Source: Gammaproteobacteria bacterium (lineage in GTDB: Bacteria > Pseudomonadota > Gammaproteobacteria > Pseudomonadales > Azotimanducaceae). Taken from it: a stretch of DNA of 64,000 nucleotides. Below the pieces are notes generated by a model that was not told the origin of the DNA, searched no databases, and saw only the letters and a list, made by a program, of their open reading frames with translations. The stretch's first letter is position 1, and every line of letters begins with the position of its first letter. The position numbers were made by a program, and so were the translations under genes. Below are positions 55,131-64,000 of this stretch, piece by piece. Location: NCBI GenBank assembly GCA_009841615.1, contig VXLL01000029.1:99356-163355 (forward strand), written 5' to 3'.

Positions 55131-55308
55131 CTTCCTAGTCCGATTGGTATTGGATATGCGGATGGAACCACTTACTCGTCATTCAACAAGAAACCACTTG
55201 TGTCTCTGATGCTGTACCAGCTTCATGGGCAGGGTCCAGCTACAAGAACTGGCTGTAGGGATTACAAACACAAAAAAAGCTTCGATGATGGGAATTGATG
55301 CAGCCTTC
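55131..55308. other. Spacer between A2M copies 3 and 2
   Basis: 178 bases upstream of copy 2 with no gene. It contains a run of seven A (near 55270) and no obvious promoter; the copies may be co-transcribed from the right. Confidence 0.4.
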
Positions 55309-58300
55309 CTAAGGCTTTACTATCAAAGTCCAAGGCTCAGATTTTCCAAACATAATGGGTCGATACATTTCTTCGACATGAGTCGGAAGTACTGTAAATT
55401 CACCGGCACTAATTGCTTGTCCTAACCACAGTAGGTGATGTTTTCCCCGCTTCAATCGGTTCGCAAAATAGCGGACGTTCTGTAATCCCAGGTCACGATA
55501 GCGAAAATACCGACCTGATGCCTCTTCAAATTCTTTGTACAACTTGCTGTTCGACAAGATTTCGACCAACTCCGAAGGATTGAAGGGTGGAATAAATTCT
55601 GTTTTAAGGCTCAAATTTACTGGTTCTAAGCCACCTGGAACCGAATCATCGACGACCACGTGGAATCTCTCGAATCGGTTGTTCAGGTATATATTTACAA
55701 GTATGTATTCGCCTTTGTTGATGTAATCCCCAGGTTTTAGAATGTGCCAATGGTTGTCTCTGAGCGCGACATATTCCCGATGGATTTCAAACCCTGAATA
55801 ACGATTAATTCTCTCATCGACTGTCGTTAAATACGACAGTTCGACGTTATAAAACGCGTTTCCATTTCCTTGGCGATTGATTTCGATTGCACCGTGAGAA
55901 CCAAATCGGTGAGCATGCAACTGATGTCGTGCATGATGTTTAGTTATGTGAGTATTGAATTCCCATCCGTCAGCAAGACGAGCAGAAACTCCAGTGTCGT
56001 CACTCTGTAGGTCGATAGTAGCTACAAGATCTCCTCCCTCAGAATTGACATAGTCGAAAAACGTAATCATCGCGTTAGTACAGAACACATTGTCCTGAGT
56101 GTTACGCCAGCAGGGTAGGTTGTCTCGCGCATACCGAACGGAGTTAGCCAACTCTTGCAACTCCCCAATTTCAATACCACCTGATGTGTTCTGTTTCAAC
56201 ATAGTGAGTGCTTCCAAGACTGAACAGAGTGAGCGTGTGTCTGAGTGGAGGATTCGTGTAAACTCGCGAGGAACTACTTCGACGAATTCAACGGCTCCGT
56301 CCACTAGTGAACGATGATTCATAATCCGTTCGACGACGGTAGCCGTAAGCGGATGAACGGGGTCCAGTTTAACTGCTGCTAGAAGGAACTGAGACAGGCC
56401 GAATAAGTCCATTTGGTTGATCTGATTCGAGTATGTTGAAAGTTCGGTATCGGAAAGTTCACCAGATAGTGCTAACGCGTGTGCGACGACTGCTCCCACC
56501 GTCGCTTGGATGTGGTTGAACAGCATTTCATCACCAATCCGATAAGCGTTGCCCATTTCGTCTTCTTCCCGTGCTAAGAACTTGTGCAAGTATTGCAATA
56601 AATTTCGTTGTACCTCGTGAGGAACATCGTACCCGGCGTTTTCTAGCCAAGAGAATGCAATCGCGGTGTACGCCGATAGATACGGAACGCTATTACCGTC
56701 CCTAGGATCGAAATAGGCCATCCCACCATTAGGTGTTTGAAAGTCTTTCGCAGCAGCAAGGACTTGTGCTATCTTTTCCTCCGCGTCAGGCCATGGGATT
56801 CCATGCTGAGTACCTCGTTTTTCTAATAGCAAATATTGCATCGCAAGTACCGCTTTCGTCAGTTCTTGTTCCCAACAAGCGTACGGATATTCGATTGCAT
56901 ATCGAAATACTCCATCAAAATTTATCTTGTCCGTGGTACTCAAAGTAAAGTCTAACTGCCCGTCTTCATTCAGTAAACTTGTTGGAATTCCAACAGGAAT
57001 CTCGGTTCTATCCCCATCTAGAGCACCGTAGGCGACACTAGAAACTCGTACTTTATTACTTCTTACCGGTATTCGAATGTCAAGTGCGTCCGAGTCTCTT
57101 CTGTCGCCTGCGCTCGCGATGAATCGAATTTCCGACGAATTAATGGGTCGCTTCAGATCAAGAGACTGAAGCACTTCATCAGCCTGTACATCCCAGCTCA
57201 CCAATCTGCGTTCAAATGGTTGGAAATTCAGCTCCTGTTTGAATGTCGTTGCAGCACCAGAAAGTTCAGCGATATTGCCCGAAGCGTGTAGTTCGATCGT
57301 GAGTCTTCGTCGTCGGTCCGCCCGGTTGAGTATCGATGCTCCAATTTGAAATTTGTCACCTTCGGTAACTACATTGGGTGCGACAGCACGAACTTCAGTT
57401 TCCTTCAAAGAAGCGAAGTTTGTACTAGCAAACCCGAATCTATCGTTTGCTGACACGGCCATTACCAACGCTACCCACCGTGTAAGGTTGTCCGGTAGCT
57501 CAAGTTCGAGTCTTGCTCGACCATCAGTGGAAACGACCGAGGGATTCCAGTAAGCAACAAAGTGGTCGACTTTGCGAATATTTGGATTCGAAGTGCGTTC
57601 ACCCGCGTTGAAGTTATAGTACAGGCCACCCCTAGACTCGACTAAATCATCGTGAGTTGATGGTTTTACGGTATAGTCTTCCATTGGTGTAGGCATTGAA
57701 CTTCGTAAATCTGAAGACTCCATCAATGAAGCAACCAATCCGTATGTTCGTACTACTCGTTCAAAAACGTCCCATACTTTTTTAGTTGGGTCAAAGAACC
57801 CTCCTTTCTCGTCGCTCAAATCTAGAATTGCCTGATCGACTACGACCACAGCGAACTCTATTGGTTTGGTACGATCTCGGTTTCGACCGGCTGAAATAGA
57901 AAGTTTGACCGTGTCCCTTGGAGTAAAGGAGTCACGGTTAGACGAAACTCTGATTTCAAGTGGTTTCAATCGAGGATTGTCCAATGTAAACCGTTGTGTA
58001 GCGATCCGGTAGCGATAGTCATCAGAATTAGTGGCTTCTGAAAGCGGCTTTTGAGAGAGAACTGACAATTCAAAATGCGGCTCATAGTGCTCTTGTACCT
58101 GAAACTCAAAGATGGGGTTTTTGGGGTCAAGTCGAACCAACCACTCATCGATAACGCTTGCTCGTTCAATCGTTACCAACATCGGGGAGTCTCCTAGAGA
58201 ATTTTTTACCTCACATCGAATCTTGTCCCCAATTTCAACTTCATAAGAGTCGCAGATTAGTTCTAGATAAACTCTTTCGGTAGGTTTGACGATTTCTTCT

Positions 58301-61296
58301 TTCGGACGGTAATCAACTCGTGCGTCGACTTGGATACTCGATATCTGTGCATTTCCTTTTGTATCCAATATTTGTGCTTCGATCCGATAGAAGTTCACTT
58401 CAACCGGCGTGAAGTCACAAGAAACAGGTTCCTCGGAGGATTGGACCTCACAATTTAGTATTTTCTCCCACTCTTTTTTGGCATAACGATCAGGCACTTC
58501 ACCGTTTGCGTCTTTAATAGCTGCGAAAACCGTTATGGTGACCTCTTTGCCAGAGACGACCTTGTCATCCTTGGACAATACTAACACTTGAATCGGCCAC
58601 GATTCGTCAACCCAAATGTGGCCGGATTTAGTCCATCTGTCGTACGAGGCCGGGTGATGGATCGCAACGAAGTGATCGACGCCAAAGTACGGTGCTATGG
58701 TTCGTGAAGCGACGGCTTTGCCACGATCACTGATCACCGAACTCTCGATTTGAAGCTCTCCGTAATACGCTTCACTATCGAGTGATTCAACGGTAGTCTT
58801 GTAGCGCCCTTGTTCATCCAGCACAATGTAGGAACCGTGGACTCGAGCACGCCAGTTCTGGCTTGGATTCTTACTGATTGAGTAGTCGTATTCCGAGACG
58901 GTTTCAAAAGCTGGATCTTTAGCTTCAACGCTAACAATCACTTGACCATTCGCGTGCGCGTAAGGCCCCCCGGCATGGAAATTTGCGTGGGTCTCGATCG
59001 TCAAAACATCGCCTCGCTCGTAGACGTTCGCGTTGAGAAATTGATTCACTTGAATGGGGTTTGTTTTAAATTCCAATACCTTGAAGTTTCCACCTTCTTG
59101 TCGATGGTTGCCTCCGAAGCAAGGATTCGTTATAGGGCTGTCGGCATCGAATGCTATGGATATGCGGTAGTTGCCTAATTCAGTTCGTTCAATCAACTTC
59201 ACTGAGGTGTGATAAGCGCCGAATTCATTGAGAGAGATGGGTGAAATTTCGTATTCGCGACCCCTCGGACCACGGACACACAGTGCGAAATTTCCTTTTT
59301 GGGGAATGACACGTACTTCGTTGTGGCGCGTACGGACATAGCCCTTGATTTGAACCGTATCACCTGGGTTGTAAATATTTTGAGAAGTTGTTGCGAAATG
59401 ATCGAGATCTCGATAAACAGGATACAACCAATAGGACCAATCGAGTCTATAGTTATCGTCCAAGGGTAGCAACGCGATGCCTGACTCACCCTCGACACGA
59501 AGAAAGTACATGAGGCACTCTTCTTGGTCACGACACTCCCAAAACATACTGTCGGAGGCTCGATCCCAGTGATGGTCAAACGAATCGTAACCAGGGAAAT
59601 TGATCAGACCATCGATATTAGTTTTTCCGGAAAAAATGGATTCATGGTTTGCAGCGAGCTGACGGGGATCGCCAAGAAAAAATTCAACCTCTGCATTATC
59701 GATGGGCTCGCCTGTGTGTAAGTCGACCACCCACGCTAGTGATTCAACTATACCAAATTTGAGAAAAACAGAATATGGTGTCGCTTGTACAAAAAAACGA
59801 CTCTCGATACTGTCTTCTGGATGGTCAAATCTTGGGTCACTAACTAGTGTACCCGACATCACTCCAGACGGGGAGCGCAGGACGTCTCTAAGGCCCAGAA
59901 ACTCCGTCGTTAAGACATCGTCTTGCTTTGGGTTCTGCCTGTTTTGTTTTTGATTACTTCGAATGCCTTGTTCGTCGAGAGTATCGTAAATAATGAGCAC
60001 GTCATCAACGTTTCCGAAAGAAACTTGAGGCTCGACCGTACCACTAGAATCAACAACCGCGCTTCTATTTAACACACTAAGGTGGGGTAAAGGCCGATCA
60101 GTACTAAAGGTAATCTCATTGGTTCCTACGAGAGGCCGTCCGAAGCCATCTTGAACGTGTACGATGTTCTCGGAACTATCGCCAGTTTCTTCACGAGGAA
60201 CGACCAATATTTTGTATGTCAAACTAGATCGAAAGTCTCCTCTGATGTGATATCGATAACCTTTGGGATGTCGTGAGCCGGGGTAGTAAACTGAAGCTCG
60301 TTCATTCTCTCCCGTGCTCGGCGTATGAATTTGGACGAACATGCCGGTCTCGTGTTGGTTAAAGCGCGAAGAAAAAACTAATCTAAATCTCGAGTGTACC
60401 TTACACGTTTGCTCATGTGTCTGGTCCACTGCTAGAAATAAATCGTTGCCTTGCACATCTTGACACAGTAGTCCCAATAAACGAAATTCATTAAACGTCG
60501 AAGTTTCAGCATCTACTATTGCTCGTTTTTGAGAAGTCATGCTACCAGTCGCACTCTCCACGCCGGGTAACAGAATTAACGATACTCTAGCGTTAGGTGA
60601 CAGTAGTTCTATTGGTAGTACTAAGACGTCATCTCCGATTCTTCCATCAGTGTCGCACTCAGTTTGATCGAAAATTTTGTAAGTCTGATGTTGACCAAAG
60701 TAATCATTTCTAAATTCAGAATTAAGCCCCAAGAAGTAAGGACAAATCTCGGTAGGAATTTCCTTACCAGAGACTGAGTCGAACATGAGCAGTCTTTCTT
60801 GTAGGGAGTCTAGTGTGAGGTCTTGGTTGAACGAAACGTTTAGTATCGGTTGAGTAGGGGATTTCCAAGATACGAGCCAGGTGGATTGGATCGCAGGTAG
60901 GATCGTCTCAAACATGTGAACATATTCGTCGCTCAACACTTGACCGTTCGGAGCCTTGATACCGGGTCGTACGGTTACCTTATATCTGGTAGCGTTATCG
61001 AGGTCAGTATCGACCGGTAGATCGCACTGTAACGTGTTTAACTTAACCCAATTCCATTCACAATCCACTGCCGGTTCGATGTCAATTGGTACAACGTCGT
61101 CGACGAACATTGAAGCACCTAGTGACACGATGTTTTGATTAAATTCGATCGTAATGCGATCGCTAGCAGCCACTTCTTCACCAGCTGGATATATTGCTCG
61201 AATTTTCAACGGTTTTGCTGGCGCGTGTCCTTGAGCTAGAGACCCCGTGCAGTAGAAGCAAATCAACAACAATACGATGATCAATCTTGTGTTCAT
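55309..61296 (-). CDS. Alpha-2-macroglobulin-family protein 3, full length with thioester motif
   Basis: 1995 residues, larger than E. coli YfhM (about 1650). Signal peptide ends near SLAQG. Order: N-terminal Ig/MG part (AIYPAGEEVAASDRITIEFN, 30-130), a cross-domain near 527 (WVVDLHTGEPIDNAEVEFFL), MG2 with IYNPGDTVQIKGYVR near 642, bait-region-side FAVVVVDQAILDL near 1150 with DPTKKVWDVF and VRTYGL, A2M core AYWNPSVVSTDG and MAVSANDRFGF near 1277, then the thioester domain with C1474-W-E-Q1477. The Cys and Gln needed for the thioester are present; Trp replaces the common Leu. Last comes the C-terminal domain from about 1830. Protein is periplasmic or outer-membrane, traps proteases by analogy with known bacterial A2Ms. 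Confidence 0.93.
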   Translation of the reverse strand: MNTRLIIVLLLICFYCTGSLAQGHAPAKPLKIRAIYPAGEEVAASDRITIEFNQNIVSLGASMFVDDVVPIDIEPAVDCEWNWVKLNTLQCDLPVDTDLDNATRYKVTVRPGIKAPNGQVLSDEYVHMFETILPAIQSTWLVSWKSPTQPILNVSFNQDLTLDSLQERLLMFDSVSGKEIPTEICPYFLGLNSEFRNDYFGQHQTYKIFDQTECDTDGRIGDDVLVLPIELLSPNARVSLILLPGVESATGSMTSQKRAIVDAETSTFNEFRLLGLLCQDVQGNDLFLAVDQTHEQTCKVHSRFRLVFSSRFNQHETGMFVQIHTPSTGENERASVYYPGSRHPKGYRYHIRGDFRSSLTYKILVVPREETGDSSENIVHVQDGFGRPLVGTNEITFSTDRPLPHLSVLNRSAVVDSSGTVEPQVSFGNVDDVLIIYDTLDEQGIRSNQKQNRQNPKQDDVLTTEFLGLRDVLRSPSGVMSGTLVSDPRFDHPEDSIESRFFVQATPYSVFLKFGIVESLAWVVDLHTGEPIDNAEVEFFLGDPRQLAANHESIFSGKTNIDGLINFPGYDSFDHHWDRASDSMFWECRDQEECLMYFLRVEGESGIALLPLDDNYRLDWSYWLYPVYRDLDHFATTSQNIYNPGDTVQIKGYVRTRHNEVRVIPQKGNFALCVRGPRGREYEISPISLNEFGAYHTSVKLIERTELGNYRISIAFDADSPITNPCFGGNHRQEGGNFKVLEFKTNPIQVNQFLNANVYERGDVLTIETHANFHAGGPYAHANGQVIVSVEAKDPAFETVSEYDYSISKNPSQNWRARVHGSYIVLDEQGRYKTTVESLDSEAYYGELQIESSVISDRGKAVASRTIAPYFGVDHFVAIHHPASYDRWTKSGHIWVDESWPIQVLVLSKDDKVVSGKEVTITVFAAIKDANGEVPDRYAKKEWEKILNCEVQSSEEPVSCDFTPVEVNFYRIEAQILDTKGNAQISSIQVDARVDYRPKEEIVKPTERVYLELICDSYEVEIGDKIRCEVKNSLGDSPMLVTIERASVIDEWLVRLDPKNPIFEFQVQEHYEPHFELSVLSQKPLSEATNSDDYRYRIATQRFTLDNPRLKPLEIRVSSNRDSFTPRDTVKLSISAGRNRDRTKPIEFAVVVVDQAILDLSDEKGGFFDPTKKVWDVFERVVRTYGLVASLMESSDLRSSMPTPMEDYTVKPSTHDDLVESRGGLYYNFNAGERTSNPNIRKVDHFVAYWNPSVVSTDGRARLELELPDNLTRWVALVMAVSANDRFGFASTNFASLKETEVRAVAPNVVTEGDKFQIGASILNRADRRRRLTIELHASGNIAELSGAATTFKQELNFQPFERRLVSWDVQADEVLQSLDLKRPINSSEIRFIASAGDRRDSDALDIRIPVRSNKVRVSSVAYGALDGDRTEIPVGIPTSLLNEDGQLDFTLSTTDKINFDGVFRYAIEYPYACWEQELTKAVLAMQYLLLEKRGTQHGIPWPDAEEKIAQVLAAAKDFQTPNGGMAYFDPRDGNSVPYLSAYTAIAFSWLENAGYDVPHEVQRNLLQYLHKFLAREEDEMGNAYRIGDEMLFNHIQATVGAVVAHALALSGELSDTELSTYSNQINQMDLFGLSQFLLAAVKLDPVHPLTATVVERIMNHRSLVDGAVEFVEVVPREFTRILHSDTRSLCSVLEALTMLKQNTSGGIEIGELQELANSVRYARDNLPCWRNTQDNVFCTNAMITFFDYVNSEGGDLVATIDLQSDDTGVSARLADGWEFNTHITKHHARHQLHAHRFGSHGAIEINRQGNGNAFYNVELSYLTTVDERINRYSGFEIHREYVALRDNHWHILKPGDYINKGEYILVNIYLNNRFERFHVVVDDSVPGGLEPVNLSLKTEFIPPFNPSELVEILSNSKLYKEFEEASGRYFRYRDLGLQNVRYFANRLKRGKHHLLWLGQAISAGEFTVLPTHVEEMYRPIMFGKSEPWTLIVKP

Positions 61297-61469
61297 GTTC
61301 CTATTCCATTGACTTCCCGTGATTTATAAATGTTCTACAAATCGCTTACCTACTACAATCTAAGGCGCGACGTTTGGGGATATCAGAACAACTATGCGAG
61401 TTGGTATCCCACTTCAATTTGATGCGCGTCATTGCCATTAGAGCGTGTTCCATACTTGCGGATTATGTT

Positions 61470-64000
61470 CTAACGTGGTTCTGCATTGACCTTGAATGTC
61501 CAAGGCTTGGACTTTCCAAACATTACCGGTCGATACATTTCTTCGACATGAGTTGGCAATACCGTAAATTCACCCGCGCTGATCGCTTGTCCCAACCAGA
61601 GTAAATGGTGTTTTCCCCGATTCAATCGTTTCGCAAAATAGCGTACGTTTTGTAGCCCAAGTTCGCGGTAACGAAAATCCCAAAACCAGGCGTCTTCAAA
61701 CTCTTGAAATAGCTTGCTTTGCGATAAGATCTCCTCCAATTCGTCCTCACTATAAGGTACAAAAAATTCTGTCTTGAGATTCAAATTTACTGGTTCTAAG
61801 CCACCAGGTACCGAGTCGTCGAGGACAACTTGGTGGCGAACAAATCGGTTGTTCAGATATATATTGACCAGTACGTATTCCCCCTTGTTAATCTCATCTC
61901 CCGGTTCTAGTATTTGCCACTGTTTATTGCGGTACGCTACATACTCTCGATGGACTTCAAAACCAGAAAAGCGATTGATTCGTTCGTCTACCGTAGTTAA
62001 ATAGGACAATTCGACATTGAAAAACACGGTTCCGCTACCTTGTCGATTAATATCGATCGCGCCTCGAGTACCGAATAGTTGAGATCTCAGTGTATGTTGC
62101 GCGTGTCGTTTTGTGACTTTCGAATTGAATCTCCAACCTTCCGCGAGACGGGTTGATATGCCTGTGTCATCACTGCGTATGGCGACTGAAGCAATCAAAT
62201 CTTCGATATCAGAATCTACATAGTCAAAAAACGTAATCATCGCATTGGTGCAATATACGTTGTCCTGTGTATTCCGCCAATAAGGTTGACTTTCGCGAGC
62301 GTAACGAACAGAATTAGATAGTTCTTTCAACTCGCTGATGTCTATGACCATGCCTGTGGTGTTGGACAATTTTGTAAGGGCTTCCAGTACTGTACAGAGT
62401 GAACGTGTGTCAGAGTGGAGTATTTCCGAGAACCTACGCGGCACGGACTCTACAAATTCGACCACTCCATCCACTAGAGAACGGTGGTTCATGACTTTTT
62501 CAAAAATTCTCGGTATCAACGAATGGGATGGATCTAAAGTGATCGACGCCATGAGATACTGAGACAAACCAAATAAGTCCATCTGACCCATTTGCTCGGA
62601 GAAAAGAGCGAGATCGGAATCCTTGAGTTCTCCTAAAACAGCTAACGCATGTAATACAGCCGCGCTCACTGTAGCTTCCAAATGATCAATTTGCACCTTA
62701 TCCGCTAGGTCCTTTCTATCCAAGATGAGTTCTCCGACATCTTCTACATAACCTCGTAAGTAAGCTAGCAACTTCTGTTTTACCTCTTGGGGAACGTCGT
62801 ATCCAGCGTTATCTAACCATGAGAAAGCTATTGCTGTATACACGGATAGATAAGGATCTGCAGATTGATCGGCTGAAACGAAATAATCCATGCCGCCGCT
62901 GTAGGCTTGGTAATCCATTGCAGATTCCAAAACTCTTTGAATCAAACCTTCTGGGTCAGACCATTGGATACCGTGCTTCGCGCCTCTTTGTTCGAGTTGC
63001 ACGTACTGCATAGCAAGCACGGCTTGCGTTAATTGTTGCTCCCAGCATGAATATGGATATTCGATTGCATAACGAAACACTCCATCGAAATCTATGGATT
63101 CATTAGTGGATAAGGTGAAATCTAGCTGCCCGTTGTCCGCAGCTACTTTTGACGGAATTCCAATGGGAATCGTTGTTTTGTCGCCGGCTAGCGCGCCGTA
63201 AACTACACTCGATACACGAACCTTGTTACTACGAACGGGAATACGAACATCTAGTGCATCTTTTTCTCTCCGATCGCCTGCGCTAGCGATAACTTGGATC
63301 TCGGAAGTCTTGAGCGGATGCCGAAGATCAAGAGAAGGTGGCAAGCTACCAGCCTCTACATCCCAAGTTACGAGCTTGCGTTCAAAAGGCTCAAAGCTCA
63401 TTTGCTGTTTGAAAGTCGTCTCCGAGTCTCTAAGGAGATTACCTAGTGCTTGAAATTTGACCATCAATCTACGACGTCGGTCGGCTCGGTTGAGAATCGA
63501 CGCACCAATTTGAAAGGTGTCGCCTTCGGTAACCACATTAGGCACAACTGGGCGAACTTCTGTGTCCTTCAATGACGCGAACGCGGTCTCGGCATATCCA
63601 AATCGATCCTCAGCTGAAACGGCCATAACCAAGACTCTCCAACTTGTGAGATTGTCTGGCAAGACGAAGTCAAGCTTCAAACGACCGTTGTTGGATACTA
63701 CTGAAGGATTCCAATACGCAACGAACCGATCAATTTTGCGCATGTTTGGATCTGATTCACGTTCGGTTTTAACCAGAGCGTCTGGGTCTGACACTGGCAT
63801 GTACGTGCCCGTTGAGATGATCTCTTCCATTTCTTCATCACTGTACGAATTACTGTCCTGAGGTGTGATCACTGATGGGAGAGATTGTTGATCGAACTCT
63901 TCAATGAGCGCCGCTATCAAACCGTAGGTTTGTACGGTACTTTCATTCATTTTCCATGTCTTCGTCGTCGGGTCGAAAAAGGTCCTTCGGTCATTATTCA
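61470..64000 (-). CDS. Alpha-2-macroglobulin-family protein 4, N-terminus outside window
   Basis: The frame stays open to the right edge of the window, and 842 residues are visible. The bases after the first internal Met continue as TFFDPTTKTWK, matching FFDPTKKVWD of copy 3, so the gene extends beyond 64000 and the Met at 63950 is not its start. Visible parts: VQTYGLIAAL, the core AYWNPSVVSNNGRLKL and MAVSAEDRFGYAETAF, the thioester motif in YPYSCWEQQLTQAVLAMQY (Cys codon at 63045-63047), the six-helix-hairpin region and the C-terminal domain. The last 40 residues (HHLLWLGQAISAGEFTVLP and MYRPVMFGKSKPWT) are almost identical to copy 3, implying recent duplication or conversion. Confidence 0.92.
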   Translation of the reverse strand, partial: NNDRRTFFDPTTKTWKMNESTVQTYGLIAALIEEFDQQSLPSVITPQDSNSYSDEEMEEIISTGTYMPVSDPDALVKTERESDPNMRKIDRFVAYWNPSVVSNNGRLKLDFVLPDNLTSWRVLVMAVSAEDRFGYAETAFASLKDTEVRPVVPNVVTEGDTFQIGASILNRADRRRRLMVKFQALGNLLRDSETTFKQQMSFEPFERKLVTWDVEAGSLPPSLDLRHPLKTSEIQVIASAGDRREKDALDVRIPVRSNKVRVSSVVYGALAGDKTTIPIGIPSKVAADNGQLDFTLSTNESIDFDGVFRYAIEYPYSCWEQQLTQAVLAMQYVQLEQRGAKHGIQWSDPEGLIQRVLESAMDYQAYSGGMDYFVSADQSADPYLSVYTAIAFSWLDNAGYDVPQEVKQKLLAYLRGYVEDVGELILDRKDLADKVQIDHLEATVSAAVLHALAVLGELKDSDLALFSEQMGQMDLFGLSQYLMASITLDPSHSLIPRIFEKVMNHRSLVDGVVEFVESVPRRFSEILHSDTRSLCTVLEALTKLSNTTGMVIDISELKELSNSVRYARESQPYWRNTQDNVYCTNAMITFFDYVDSDIEDLIASVAIRSDDTGISTRLAEGWRFNSKVTKRHAQHTLRSQLFGTRGAIDINRQGSGTVFFNVELSYLTTVDERINRFSGFEVHREYVAYRNKQWQILEPGDEINKGEYVLVNIYLNNRFVRHQVVLDDSVPGGLEPVNLNLKTEFFVPYSEDELEEILSQSKLFQEFEDAWFWDFRYRELGLQNVRYFAKRLNRGKHHLLWLGQAISAGEFTVLPTHVEEMYRPVMFGKSKPWTFKVNAEPR

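Noticed and set aside
1..64000. tRNA genes, attachment sites, CRISPR arrays and transposases
   Set aside because: I looked for cloverleaf-like stems with a T-loop, regularly spaced short repeats, flanking direct repeats and DDE or tyrosine-recombinase motifs, and found none that I could support.

Overview
The window looks like a chromosomal island of a Gram-negative bacterium, most likely a gammaproteobacterium. It carries several genes of the PFGI-1/ICEHin1056-type integrative conjugative element (ICE) backbone, many proteins with signal peptides, signal anchors or lipoboxes, and giant alpha-2-macroglobulin (A2M) genes. The DNA is moderately AT-rich by eye. The genus cannot be told from the sequence. 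No rRNA, tRNA, CRISPR array, transposase, integrase or attachment site was seen.

Layout. (1) 1-162: the 3' end of an unrecognised gene. (2) 456-22748: a minus-strand tandem array of eleven intact paralogues of about 600 residues, plus one C-terminal relic (16776-16970). Each protein has an N-terminal membrane anchor, a hydrophilic linker and about a dozen helical repeats of the type W-A-x-x-D-P-x-x-A-L. I know no named family for them. (3) 23011-42516: plus-strand genes, including recognisable ICE backbone families (ParB TIGR03764, TIGR03761, DUF3577, DUF6573, PilL_N, TIGR03759, TraD-type coupling protein, TIGR03747) mixed with two lipoproteins, a membrane protein, an exported protein and an orphan adenine methylase. 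Two diverged members of the solenoid family (32450-36099) interrupt this block on the minus strand, and a third (42685-44598) closes it. (4) 44709-46014: a minus-strand operon with an AbiEii-like nucleotidyltransferase, an unrecognised upstream gene and a translationally coupled 49-residue ORF. (5) 46219-64000: four large minus-strand A2M-family genes. The two rightmost keep the thioester motif C-W-E-Q. The second from the left has lost the whole thioester domain by an in-frame deletion. The leftmost stops before that domain.

How the genes may work together. All recognisable ICE genes read rightward, and every solenoid, AbiEii-cluster and A2M gene reads leftward. The ICE set is incomplete: relaxase, integrase, ATPase VirB4 and most mating-pair genes are not in the window. 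Either the element extends beyond the window or it has decayed around amplified cargo. Solenoid proteins and A2Ms are both predicted to act in the periplasm, and both have expanded in tandem with domain loss or relics. I infer, without proof, a duplicating envelope system; the least-described part is the 14-member solenoid family.
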